Shown: one piece after another, positions 6,308-14,087 of the stretch | Layout of the letters: each line of letters begins with the position of its first letter | Numbering within the stretch: position 1 is the first letter of the stretch | Source of the DNA: Treponema sp. | GTDB taxonomy: Bacteria > Spirochaetota > Spirochaetia > Treponematales > Breznakiellaceae | Length of the DNA: 15,992 nt | Assembly: GCA_009785045.1 (NCBI GenBank) | Contig: WQXC01000025.1 | Span: 1-15,992 of the forward strand | Direction of reading: 5' to 3' | The notes under the pieces: generated by a model | The model's input: the letters and a program-made list of their open reading frames with translations, nothing else | What the model was told of the DNA's origin: nothing | Database searches by the model: none | Position numbers and translations under genes: made by a program

Positions 6308-6835
6308 TTAATCCCGGCCGTTAAAATCTAAACCGGAAATGACTCGTTCAAATTCGGCTGCTGCGCGGAAATCACCCAACTCCCTGCACGTATCGCGTAT
6401 ATTGATTAAAGCATCCTGGTATTGGGGAAACAGACTTATCGATTTTTCAAAACAATTGCGGGCTTCTTCAAAATTATTTTCGTTAAAAAATAAAACACCC
6501 AAATTGTTCCATGTTTTTGGATCGTTATCATTATTATCAAGCGCGGATCTGTAACATTCTTCTGCAAGCGCAAATTCGTTTAGTTCATAGTAAATTAAAC
6601 CCATGGAATGCCAGGCTTCTGCCAGTTCATCATCAATTACCAGTGAACGCTGGAAACTTTCGATTGCTTCTGTATATTCTCCGGTTTTTTGCTGGGCAAT
6701 ACCCAGATTTAACCATAAAAGCGGGTTTTCTGGTTCCAGAGTTAACGCCTGACGGAACAGAGGTATTGCTTCGTAAGGCTGGTTAGCCTCGGTTAAAGCG
6801 ACAGCGGAATTATTTAATACTGCGGCAGTTTCCAT
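6308..6835 (-). CDS. Tetratricopeptide-repeat protein
   Basis: 175 residues made almost wholly of TPR units, about four and a half: 8-37, 38-71, 72-105, 106-139 and a final partial one. The repeat signatures are WLNLGIAQQKTGEYTEAIESF, WHSMGLIYYELNEFALAEECY and WNNLGVLFFNENNFEEARNCF. There is no signal peptide or membrane segment, so it should be a cytosolic adaptor. It is the first gene of a two-gene unit with the YmdB-like protein, six bases downstream; a direct partnership is an inference from this spacing. No Shine-Dalgarno at a proper distance is present; the only AAGG lies about 13 bases before ATG, within a promoter-like sequence. Confidence 0.9.
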   Translation of the reverse strand: METAAVLNNSAVALTEANQPYEAIPLFRQALTLEPENPLLWLNLGIAQQKTGEYTEAIESFQRSLVIDDELAEAWHSMGLIYYELNEFALAEECYRSALDNNDNDPKTWNNLGVLFFNENNFEEARNCFEKSISLFPQYQDALINIRDTCRELGDFRAAAEFERVISGLDFNGRD

Positions 6836-6842
6836 TACTAAT

Positions 6843-6871
6843 ATAATACCTTAAAAAATAGCTATAAACAA
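6843..6871 (-). promoter_or_regulatory. Candidate leaderless promoter of the TPR-ymdB-like operon
   Basis: On the minus strand TTGTTT (6871-6866) and TATTAT (6848-6843) are 17 bp apart. Seven bases separate the -10 from ATG at 6835, placing the transcript start at or next to the start codon. Confidence 0.4.
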
Positions 6872-6899
6872 CAAAATTCGGATTTTTATGCCTGTTATT

Positions 6900-6923
6900 T
6901 TATTATACTGTATAGTATAATAA
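6900..6923. promoter_or_regulatory. 10-bp-arm inverted repeat overlapping the cyclase-like gene promoter
   Basis: TTATTATACT (6900-6909) is mirrored perfectly by AGTATAATAA (6914-6923) around GTAT. A consensus -10 TATAAT (6916-6921) lies inside the right arm and TATACT (6904-6909) in the left, in the divergent gap between the TPR and cyclase-like genes. The position is right for an operator bound by a dimeric regulator. No good -35 partner was found for either -10, which fits a promoter needing an activator, though AT-rich palindromes also arise by chance. Confidence 0.5.
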
Positions 6924-6939
6924 TTATCAGGAAATTGAT

Positions 6940-8463
6940 GTGAAGAACATTGGCGATTATAACAGCGGAATGACAGAATATGAGTTTTTCTCCTTTCTTT
7001 ATGACAAGATAGTTACGAAGGAATTAACTACATTCTCGAAACTTAAGGAGCTGATTGCGCCTGCCATAAAAGATAAATGGACGCATCCTGTTATAATGAG
7101 GGCTTTCCTTCTGTTAAAGCGCATGAATTGGGGCTTTTTTGCTGCTATTTGCCCAAACACCCACAAAAAACTTTGGAAAGAACTGGTTATTCCGGATAAA
7201 GATTTTCCTGAAGCCGGTGATATTAAAAAAACGCTTCAAATATCCAACCTTTATATAGCAATGGTCGACATTCACGGTTATACAAAATTCTGCATGGAAT
7301 CCAGAAAAAATCTTTCCATGATGCATAGTCTGGATTGGGCAATCGAAAATGATATAAAACGTATCTCTACCCAGTGCGGAGCGATTAGCCAGAGAGAACG
7401 CGGCGATGAAATTGTTGTAGTTGCCGCAAGCGCTACTGATGCGCTTATGGTTACCCTTTGTATTATTGATTATTTTGAAAAGACTGACATTGTAGGTGAT
7501 CCAACTATTCCAACAAAACGTTCCAGTAATGCAGAAGCGCTGCCGGTATTTAAAATTACTGCAGGTATTACCGGAGGTTACGGTCAAAGTCCGTTAATTA
7601 TCACAGAAAGAGGAAACCTTGCCGGCTTTCTTCTTAATTCAGGCGCAAGGCTTCAGACAAGAGCAAACGAACTGTCTCCGCATGATTCAAGAATAATGAT
7701 TGCCAAACAGGTAATGATGAACTATGAGAAAGATAATAAAGAAGGCAAAGACAGTTCAGCCAATAAATGCATTCTTTCGCAGAATAATTCCATTTACTTT
7801 TTTGATACCGGACACATTGAATTTAAAGGTGTTATGATTCCTACCTGTGAGGTTGTTTTTGATAAAAACGAACGCTACAAGGAAGCGTTCGCAGAAGATA
7901 TGACCAGGCTTTTTTCCTCTATAAAAGAAAATTTATGGGAACAGCGTATATATCAGGATTTAATGGAACTGCTTACCAAGGTTGCTCAATCCATGTCTAA
8001 GTTTACCGTAACGCCTCCTTCGCCGATTCAGAGTATGCAGACCATTACAAATGAATCTTATGTGCAGCTTTGCCGTCTTGCGATGAAAGCTTATTGCAGA
8101 GACGAAGATTATTATCTTGCTGTTGATTTTTTAAATAATCTGCTTTCTATCAGCGAACAGATACAGAAATTTGACAGGTTGATTCTTGATTACCTTAGGG
8201 GAATTACAGAAAAATACCAGCTCCTCTTAAATGCTTTTGAAAAACACATCGATAAAGAAGTCGAAGAAAAGTCAGCGGCAATATTCCATGGGGATCATTA
8301 TAAGACATGGATTGCTGCAAAGAACGGTTCACAGATTTATGAAAAGCTTCGGGGGATCGGACGCAAAAGCAAGGAAATTACCAAAAAGAAAAATCTGTGG
8401 CTGAGTATGCTTTCGCAGAATAAAGAAAAAATGGAATTTACGCTTTACTCCGGGAAGAAGTAG
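6940..8463 (+). CDS. Divergent class III adenylate/guanylate cyclase-like protein
   Basis: 507 residues with no signal peptide or membrane segment. Residues 103-265 follow the class III cyclase plan: LYIAMVDIHGYTKFC supplies the first metal Asp (Asp110), RERGDEIVVV the second (Asp156, 46 residues on), and LLNSGARL the catalytic N-x3-R (Asn233, Arg237). The position usually holding the purine-selecting Asp or Thr in G-D-x-V-N is Phe (GFLLN, 229-233), so substrate choice, and even activity, cannot be inferred. The N-terminal 100 residues and C-terminal 240 are helical and not recognised; they may be regulatory. The start is GTG with AGGA at 6929-6932, seven bases upstream; the nearby ATG at 6938 is out of frame and runs into TGA. 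Its 3' end overlaps the convergent MFS gene by 26 bp. The divergent TPR/YmdB-like operon shares its upstream region; since YmdB proteins can hydrolyse cyclic nucleotides, a link is possible but unproven. Confidence 0.72.
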   Translation: MKNIGDYNSGMTEYEFFSFLYDKIVTKELTTFSKLKELIAPAIKDKWTHPVIMRAFLLLKRMNWGFFAAICPNTHKKLWKELVIPDKDFPEAGDIKKTLQISNLYIAMVDIHGYTKFCMESRKNLSMMHSLDWAIENDIKRISTQCGAISQRERGDEIVVVAASATDALMVTLCIIDYFEKTDIVGDPTIPTKRSSNAEALPVFKITAGITGGYGQSPLIITERGNLAGFLLNSGARLQTRANELSPHDSRIMIAKQVMMNYEKDNKEGKDSSANKCILSQNNSIYFFDTGHIEFKGVMIPTCEVVFDKNERYKEAFAEDMTRLFSSIKENLWEQRIYQDLMELLTKVAQSMSKFTVTPPSPIQSMQTITNESYVQLCRLAMKAYCRDEDYYLAVDFLNNLLSISEQIQKFDRLILDYLRGITEKYQLLLNAFEKHIDKEVEEKSAAIFHGDHYKTWIAAKNGSQIYEKLRGIGRKSKEITKKKNLWLSMLSQNKEKMEFTLYSGKK

Positions 8464-9637
8464 TTTTTTTACCCTGCATAAAAATAAACAATAATACCGC
8501 AGCGAGAAGCGAAAGGCTGGCTCCAAAAATAAACGGTACTGCCGATCCAAATATTGTCCACAGTAAACCGGCAATTATACTTGCAGGCAATAAGGCAATT
8601 CCGGCGACAGTAGAATGTAAACCGAGCATGGTTCCCTTTAATTCACCCGGAGCAATTTCTGCGACAAAGGCGCGTTCAACGCCGGTAATCATGGCTGTGT
8701 AAATACCGTATAGTATAAAAATTGTAATCATTGCAGGTTTAGTACCTGCAAATGCAAATCCAAAATAACATAAAGCAAAAGTAATATAACCTGGTACCAA
8801 AAGATTTTTTCGTCCGATCTTATCCGATAATTTTCCCAGCGGTACGGATAGGGAAGCGGCAACCAGATGATAAATTAAAAACAGCAATATTACATTTACT
8901 TCGTTAAAACCGGCATCGCTTGCTTTAAGAATCATAAAAGCTTTTGAAGAGTTACCCAAAGTAAAAATAAATACAACAATTAAATAAAGTTTTAATTGCC
9001 CGTCGATTTTGTTAATGTTTTTCCAGAATGGAATGCTCTGTGGTTTTTCTGCTTTTTCGCCGGCATTTACTGCCTCGCGTTTTTTTTCCTTGACAAAAAC
9101 AAACATTAAAAGTCCAAGAACTGCCGGTATTGCGGAAAGCAAAAAAAGGCGTTTGTAGTCATACTGACCGTCAGAACCTCTTATTAGTAAATAAATAATC
9201 AATATTCCAAACCCGGCGCCGAACATATCAAGCGCTTTATGAAGGCCGAAAGCTTTGCCCATGTTTTCTTTATCTGTGCTTTCGCTGACAAGAACGTCTC
9301 TTGGCGCTGTGCGTATTCCCTTTCCTAGCCGGTCAATTACCCGCGCGCCCAATACACCAACCCAGGTGCTTGCAAAAATAAGAGCAAATTTGTACACAAG
9401 ACCGGCTGCATAACCGGAAAATGCCAGTAATTTTTTCTTCTGAAATCTGTCTGTCAAATAACCGCTGTAGACCTTAAGTAAACTCGCAAGGCTTTCTGCT
9501 ATGCCTTCGATAATTCCAACCAGGACATGAGTAGCGCCGAATGCGCCTACCAGATACAGAGGTATCAGCGGATATACCATCTCTGTGCTTAAATCGGTGA
9601 AAAAACTAATCAAACCAATAAAAAATATGTTAAGCAT
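8438..9637 (-). CDS. Major facilitator superfamily transporter
   Basis: 399 residues with about 12 hydrophobic segments in two halves separated by a charged loop (around KEKKREAVNAGEKAEKPQ). The MFS motif A appears in each half: GYLTDRFQKKK after TM2 and GKLSDKIGRKN after TM8. RVIDRLGKGIRTAPRDVL lies after TM4, typical of a widespread uncharacterised MFS_1 subgroup. It is an inner-membrane secondary transporter, most likely an exporter; the substrate cannot be read from sequence. AAGGAAGGA about nine bases before ATG supports the start. Its C-terminal coding end overlaps the cyclase-like gene by 26 bp tail to tail, and it diverges from the chemoreceptor gene across 112 bp. Confidence 0.9.
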   Translation of the reverse strand: MLNIFFIGLISFFTDLSTEMVYPLIPLYLVGAFGATHVLVGIIEGIAESLASLLKVYSGYLTDRFQKKKLLAFSGYAAGLVYKFALIFASTWVGVLGARVIDRLGKGIRTAPRDVLVSESTDKENMGKAFGLHKALDMFGAGFGILIIYLLIRGSDGQYDYKRLFLLSAIPAVLGLLMFVFVKEKKREAVNAGEKAEKPQSIPFWKNINKIDGQLKLYLIVVFIFTLGNSSKAFMILKASDAGFNEVNVILLFLIYHLVAASLSVPLGKLSDKIGRKNLLVPGYITFALCYFGFAFAGTKPAMITIFILYGIYTAMITGVERAFVAEIAPGELKGTMLGLHSTVAGIALLPASIIAGLLWTIFGSAVPFIFGASLSLLAAVLLFIFMQGKKTTSSRSKA

Positions 9638-9696
9638 CCAAAAAAATCCTTCCTTTAATATGTATATTGTTTTACAATTAAATACAAGGCTGCCTT

Positions 9697-9725
9697 TTGG
9701 TATTAAGGTAATGCAATTTTATTAC
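9697..9725 (+). promoter_or_regulatory. Candidate promoter for the chemoreceptor gene
   Basis: TTGGTA (9697-9702) and TATTAC (9720-9725) are 17 bp apart, giving a short leader with GGAGAGG before ATG at 9750. No sigma-28 flagellar-type promoter (TAAA with GCCGATAA) was found. Confidence 0.35.
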
Positions 9726-9749
9726 GATATTCATAAATGGAGAGGTGTC

Positions 9750-11945
9750 ATGAAAATTAAGTATAAGATTAGTTTAATTGTAGCCGGTATAGTAACAGCT
9801 GTTATTGTTACAATTGCAGTGCTGCTTCTTCGTGAAGCATCGGCAGTAAGTATGGAGCTCAGCCTAAAAGGCATGAAGTACCTGGCAATTGATCAGGCCA
9901 CATACTGGAAAGCCGAAGAGGACAGTAAATTAACTATCCTTCATACGCTTGCAGATCTTATGGGTGATTATAATGACATTCCGGCTGCAAACAGACGCGA
10001 TCAATTTGACAGCATTATTTACCGTACAATGAAGTCCAATCCGGATTTTATCAGTCTTTATACTGTCTGGAAGCCAAATGCCATAGATGGCATGGATCAG
10101 ACTTTTATTGGCCGTACCGGCTCAACTGACACGGGACAGTATGCTCTTTCATATATTTGGGAAGGCGGAGTTCTTACAAGCGGTGTTACAAGCGATGTAG
10201 CCAATGCAATGTCTTATTTTAATGGTCCCAATTCAAAGAGGGACAGAGTTGATGATCCGCATTATTATTGGGTTAACGGCGAAAACAAGATTGTGCTTAG
10301 AATGATGGTTCCCATTGTCAGCACCAGAACTAACGAAACTGTTGGCGGTGTTGGCATTCTTTTTGACATTGATTCAATTCAGCCAAAAATTATACAGACT
10401 ATCGCAGAATATGAAGAAATATCGGCGCTGGCTGTTTTTGCCAACTCAGGGTTAATTCTTGGTCATACCATGCCGGATCATGTCGGAAAAAGATTAATGG
10501 ATGTTGAAGTTATTTTTGATCCGAACAGGGAAGAAGCTGCAAGGCATGTAAGACAGGGTCTTGAATATCACGCAAGTGCATTCTCCACTGAACTTAACGC
10601 AGATGTAGAACTCATAGTACTGCCTTTTACTATCGGTAATTCAAATACTACATGGTCTATAATGGTTGTTTTTAAAGACTCGGAAATTTACGCTCATGTG
10701 CGTGATATGACTATAACTACGATTATTACCGCGTTAATTGCGAATATTTTAACTGTGTTAATTGTTTTCCTTATAATCAGCAATTTAACAAAACCCATTT
10801 CCTTTGTAGCGGAAACCTTAAAAGATATTGCAGAAGGCGAAGGGGATTTAACCCATACTATTACTGTTCATTCCAAAGATGAAATTGGCGATCTTGCTCT
10901 TTACTTTAACGAAACCCTGGATAAAATCAGAACCATGGTCATTCACATAAGAGAAGAAGCCAATTCTCTGGCCGCTACAGGTTCGGATCTTGCAAGTAAT
11001 ATGAACGAGACTGCAGCTGCGGTTAATGAGATAACGTCAAATATTCAAAGCGTAAAGAGCCGTATATTAACTCAGAGTGCAAGCGTAAGTGAGACTCATG
11101 CAACAATGGAACAGGTTACAGTAAACATCAGCAAGTTAAACGGTCATGTCGAGAAGCAGAGTACCAATATTGCCCAGGCTTCATCTGCAATTGAGGAAAT
11201 GGTTGCCAATACACGTTCTGTTACAGAGACTCTTATTAAGAATGCTGCAAATGTAAAAACACTTCTTGATGCATCTGAAGTTGGACGTAACGGATTGCAT
11301 ATTGTATCAGAAGATATCCGTGAAATTGCGCGTGAATCCGAAGGTCTTTTGGAAATTAACGCGATGATGGAAAGTATTGCCAGTCAGACAAACCTGCTGT
11401 CAATGAATGCTGCAATTGAAGCTGCTCATGCAGGAGAAGCGGGAAAAGGTTTTGCTGTTGTAGCAAGCGAGATTCGTAAACTTGCAGAATCATCCGGAGA
11501 TCAGTCAAAAACAATCAGCAGTGTTCTGAAAAAGATGAAAGAATCAATTGATAAAATTACCATTGCTACAAATAATGTATTAAGTAAATTCGAAGCAATT
11601 GATTCAAGCGTAAAAGTTGTAGCTTTCCAGGAAGATAATATCCGCAACGCGATGGAAGAGCAGGGTGTTGGAAGTAAACAGATTCTGGAAGGTGTGGGTA
11701 ATATTAATATTATAACAAGCGATGTTAAGAGAAGTTCTCAGGAAATGCTGGAAGGATCAGAAGAGGTAATCAGGGAAAGTGAAAATCTGGAAAAAATTAC
11801 CCACGAAATTACTTCCGGAATAAATGAAATGGCAATCGGCGCAGACGAGATAAATGTCGCTGTGCATCATGTTAACGAGATAAGTGTTAAGAACCGGGAG
11901 AATATTGATCTTCTGATTAAGGAAGTATCAAGATTTAAAGTTTAA
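9750..11945 (+). CDS. Methyl-accepting chemotaxis protein with dCache sensor domain
   Basis: 731 residues. TM1 spans about 8-27, a periplasmic dCache-type ligand-binding domain about 35-310 (with YTVWKPNAIDGMDQ, then YYWVNGENKIVLRMMVPI and GGVGILFDID), TM2 about 319-345, and a HAMP domain about 347-400 (TKPISFVAETLKDIAEGEGDL). A long cytoplasmic signalling coiled coil follows. The hairpin tip at about 540-570 carries the conserved SIASQTNLLSMNAAIEAAHA and then GKGFAVVASEIRKLAE, which bind CheA and CheW. There is no C-terminal CheR/CheB tether pentapeptide. The start is set by GGAGAGG before ATG 9750; an in-frame ATG at 9585 would add 55 residues lying over the MFS gene start and spoil the TM1 signal anchor. 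It probably senses small ligands such as amino acids, but the ligand is unknown. Its TAA abuts the next gene's stop. Confidence 0.95.
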   Translation: MKIKYKISLIVAGIVTAVIVTIAVLLLREASAVSMELSLKGMKYLAIDQATYWKAEEDSKLTILHTLADLMGDYNDIPAANRRDQFDSIIYRTMKSNPDFISLYTVWKPNAIDGMDQTFIGRTGSTDTGQYALSYIWEGGVLTSGVTSDVANAMSYFNGPNSKRDRVDDPHYYWVNGENKIVLRMMVPIVSTRTNETVGGVGILFDIDSIQPKIIQTIAEYEEISALAVFANSGLILGHTMPDHVGKRLMDVEVIFDPNREEAARHVRQGLEYHASAFSTELNADVELIVLPFTIGNSNTTWSIMVVFKDSEIYAHVRDMTITTIITALIANILTVLIVFLIISNLTKPISFVAETLKDIAEGEGDLTHTITVHSKDEIGDLALYFNETLDKIRTMVIHIREEANSLAATGSDLASNMNETAAAVNEITSNIQSVKSRILTQSASVSETHATMEQVTVNISKLNGHVEKQSTNIAQASSAIEEMVANTRSVTETLIKNAANVKTLLDASEVGRNGLHIVSEDIREIARESEGLLEINAMMESIASQTNLLSMNAAIEAAHAGEAGKGFAVVASEIRKLAESSGDQSKTISSVLKKMKESIDKITIATNNVLSKFEAIDSSVKVVAFQEDNIRNAMEEQGVGSKQILEGVGNINIITSDVKRSSQEMLEGSEEVIRESENLEKITHEITSGINEMAIGADEINVAVHHVNEISVKNRENIDLLIKEVSRFKV

Positions 11946-12653
11946 TTAATAAGCGGAGAACGGGATTATTTCGGTTATTTGCATTCTGAACCGGGCAAAA
12001 ACAGCCCAGCGGCCGGCGTCGATATAGTAGCGCGGGAAAGATGCTAAACTGATAAATCCCGTTACCTGTTTGGGACGGTTTCTTTCGCTGCCGCGTAGTG
12101 AAGCGCGTAACGCGGCTCTTGCAGCATCTTCCAGTGCAGTTTGTTTTATGGCAAGCCAGCCGGGATATTCATTCAGTTGAACAGGTCCGTAACCGGTTGC
12201 TTGAGCATTTCTGATCATTCCTGTGCGCCAAACCTGCATTCTTCTTTGTTGTGAATCATTTAAATTATAATCTGCCCAAACTCTTAAGGTCATATCTCTA
12301 ATTTCTGTTTCAGTAACCTGCAATGCCGGATCACCGTATTTAATCGATCCAATTTGTTCCAGCTCAAGGACTTCGGGAATCCTTCTTGCTCTTTCTCCCA
12401 CTTCGTAATTAAAGGTCCAGCCGTAGATCATCGCGGAAAACAGCATTGACATTTCCTCAAGAGCGCGGCGGCTTGCCGATGGGATGCTAAGTGGGTATTC
12501 AATATCAACATAACCTGCGTAAATCGGTTCAAGATCAACAACTACTTCGCCGCGAATCACATAAGGAGTGTGCCATTGTTCATGCCCCTGGGCATAAGTA
12601 TGAAAAAAAACAAAAATGAGCAGAAATAGGGATAAAAATAAACGGCGAATCAT
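11946..12653 (-). CDS. Secreted protein of unknown function
   Basis: 235 residues. MIRRLFLSLFLLIFVFFHTYAQG is a clear signal peptide, with probable cleavage after Ala21 (TYA). The mature part is soluble with no further membrane segment. It contains an Ala/Arg-rich helix (ALEDAARAALRASLRG, about 172-187) followed by a beta-rich end (RYYIDAGRWAVFARFRMQI). That helix-then-strands ending is loosely like LPP20-type periplasmic proteins, but not enough to assign it; there is no lipobox Cys. I do not recognise the family. No Shine-Dalgarno precedes the ATG. A TTGACA (minus strand, 12695-12690) lies upstream without a convincing -10. The stop codon directly abuts that of the chemoreceptor, tail to tail. 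Confidence 0.8.
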   Translation of the reverse strand: MIRRLFLSLFLLIFVFFHTYAQGHEQWHTPYVIRGEVVVDLEPIYAGYVDIEYPLSIPSASRRALEEMSMLFSAMIYGWTFNYEVGERARRIPEVLELEQIGSIKYGDPALQVTETEIRDMTLRVWADYNLNDSQQRRMQVWRTGMIRNAQATGYGPVQLNEYPGWLAIKQTALEDAARAALRASLRGSERNRPKQVTGFISLASFPRYYIDAGRWAVFARFRMQITEIIPFSAY

Positions 12654-12705
12654 ACTTATTTATCGGAAAATTAACGTTTGATAAACACTGTCAATGTATA
12701 CAATA

Positions 12706-12735
12706 TTGAATAAAATTGTCATTTTTTACTATAAT
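12706..12735 (+). promoter_or_regulatory. Leaderless promoter for the phosphoesterase lipoprotein
   Basis: TTGAAT (12706-12711) and a perfect TATAAT (12730-12735) are 18 bp apart. Only TAACC separates the -10 from ATG at 12741, and no Shine-Dalgarno exists. If transcription starts at the usual distance, the mRNA begins at the start codon. Confidence 0.6.
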
Positions 12736-12740
12736 TAACC

Positions 12741-14075
12741 ATGAAACAATTACCTGGAATGAAAATTATTTTAATTACCGCAATAATATGCGGTGTTCTG
12801 TTTTTTGGATGTACCGGAAAATCAGCATTAAATTACGATTTTAACCCCGAAACGAAAAAAGGTCCTGTTTATCCTGATACATTTTTTGCAGTTATAAGCG
12901 ATGTTCACGTTTACGATCCTGCTCTGGGGTGGTCAGGCTCGGCTTTTGAAAAAGTCATGTATTCAGATCGCAAGCTTCTTTTGGACAGTATTGATTTACT
13001 GGATTATGCTATCGATGAAATCATAACTTCGGGTGTTAGTTTTGTGATAATTTCAGGCGATCTGACAAAAGACGGAGAACTTGTGAATCACATGATTATG
13101 GCACATAAGCTGGGGCGGTTAATAGATGCTGGTATTTCTGCCTATGTAGTGCCCGGGAACCATGATATTAATAATCCCGAAGCGTTTAAATTTATTGGAG
13201 ATAATACTGAACTTGTTCAAACGGTCAGTATGGATGATTATACCAGGATCTACGGAAGATTCGGTTACGATTCTGCATTAATGCGGGATACATATTCTGT
13301 CAGCTATGTTGCAGAACCTGTTCAGGGTTTGTGGCTGCTTGCGATTGATGCCTGCCGTTATAAGGAGAATGTTCCCGGAGACCATCCTCATGTTTCAGGA
13401 AAAATAAGCCAGATGACAGCGGACTGGATTGCCTCGGTTTTACGGGAAGCAAACGATAAAAACAAGGCTGTTATGGTTTTAATGCACCATGGCGTTGTTG
13501 AACACTGGGAAGGTCAGGCAAAACTGCATCCGATGTATTTAATTGACGATTATAAAAACTTTGGAAAGTTCCTTTCTTCCTGGAATGTAAGGCTGGCATT
13601 TACCGGTCATTATCATGCGCAGGATATTACACGCGCAGATTTTAATGGTAAGTTTATTTACGATATAGAAACCGGTTCTCTTGTAACAGCTCCGTGTCCA
13701 ATCCGTTATCTGCAAATAAAGGACAATACTGTTCATATTCGTACAGAAACAATTGTAGATAAAATCTACCATGGTACAGATTTTGCAGCCAATGCACAGG
13801 CATTTGTAAAGCAAACGGTTATGCTTGAGGCGGCAAGTACGCTAAGAAAGTTTAAAGTTTCCGAAAAAGACATCACAATTATTGCCGATGCAGTAGGAGA
13901 TGCTTTTACTGCGCATTACAACGGAGACGAGAATCCGGCTCTGCGTCCGTTTCTGGATAAATCAAAGCTGGGACCTTGGGGTCGTTTTGTTTTAAAGCAG
14001 CAAAATTATGTTTTGGACGGTCTTTGGGTGGATCTTCCGCCTGCAGATAATAATGTCAGTTTTTCTTTAGATTAG
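12741..14075 (+). CDS. Calcineurin-like metallophosphoesterase lipoprotein
   Basis: 444 residues. A hydrophobic N-terminus ends in a relaxed lipobox FFGC (Cys24), so the enzyme is probably membrane-anchored outside the cytoplasm. All five metallophosphoesterase motifs are present: DVH (Asp54, His56), GDLTKDGE (Asp107), GNHD (Asn140, His141), a motif with HHG (His249, His250), and GHYH (His290, His292). The binuclear metal site therefore looks complete and the protein active on phosphomonoesters or diesters; the substrate is unknown. Residues from about 340 form a helical C-terminal extension. Met7 (12759) is an alternative start that also gives a good lipoprotein signal; it has GGA directly adjacent, too close for a normal ribosome site. 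I keep 12741 because of the consensus -10 five bases upstream. The gene ends 12 bp from proC, tail to tail. Confidence 0.9.
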   Translation: MKQLPGMKIILITAIICGVLFFGCTGKSALNYDFNPETKKGPVYPDTFFAVISDVHVYDPALGWSGSAFEKVMYSDRKLLLDSIDLLDYAIDEIITSGVSFVIISGDLTKDGELVNHMIMAHKLGRLIDAGISAYVVPGNHDINNPEAFKFIGDNTELVQTVSMDDYTRIYGRFGYDSALMRDTYSVSYVAEPVQGLWLLAIDACRYKENVPGDHPHVSGKISQMTADWIASVLREANDKNKAVMVLMHHGVVEHWEGQAKLHPMYLIDDYKNFGKFLSSWNVRLAFTGHYHAQDITRADFNGKFIYDIETGSLVTAPCPIRYLQIKDNTVHIRTETIVDKIYHGTDFAANAQAFVKQTVMLEAASTLRKFKVSEKDITIIADAVGDAFTAHYNGDENPALRPFLDKSKLGPWGRFVLKQQNYVLDGLWVDLPPADNNVSFSLD

Positions 14076-14087
14076 TGCGTAAGCAAG

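Noticed and set aside
7114..7587. 157-codon minus-strand open frame
   Set aside because: Antisense to the catalytic core of the cyclase-like gene; Cys/Asn/Phe-rich composition typical of shadow translation.
9585..9749. Upstream in-frame extension of the chemoreceptor to an ATG at 9585
   Set aside because: It overlaps the MFS gene start on the other strand, has no ribosome binding site, and would put 55 residues before the TM1 signal anchor; ATG 9750 has GGAGAGG.
9638..9749. Sigma-28 flagellar promoter for the chemoreceptor
   Set aside because: A TAAA is present but no GCCGATAA-like -10 lies at the required distance.
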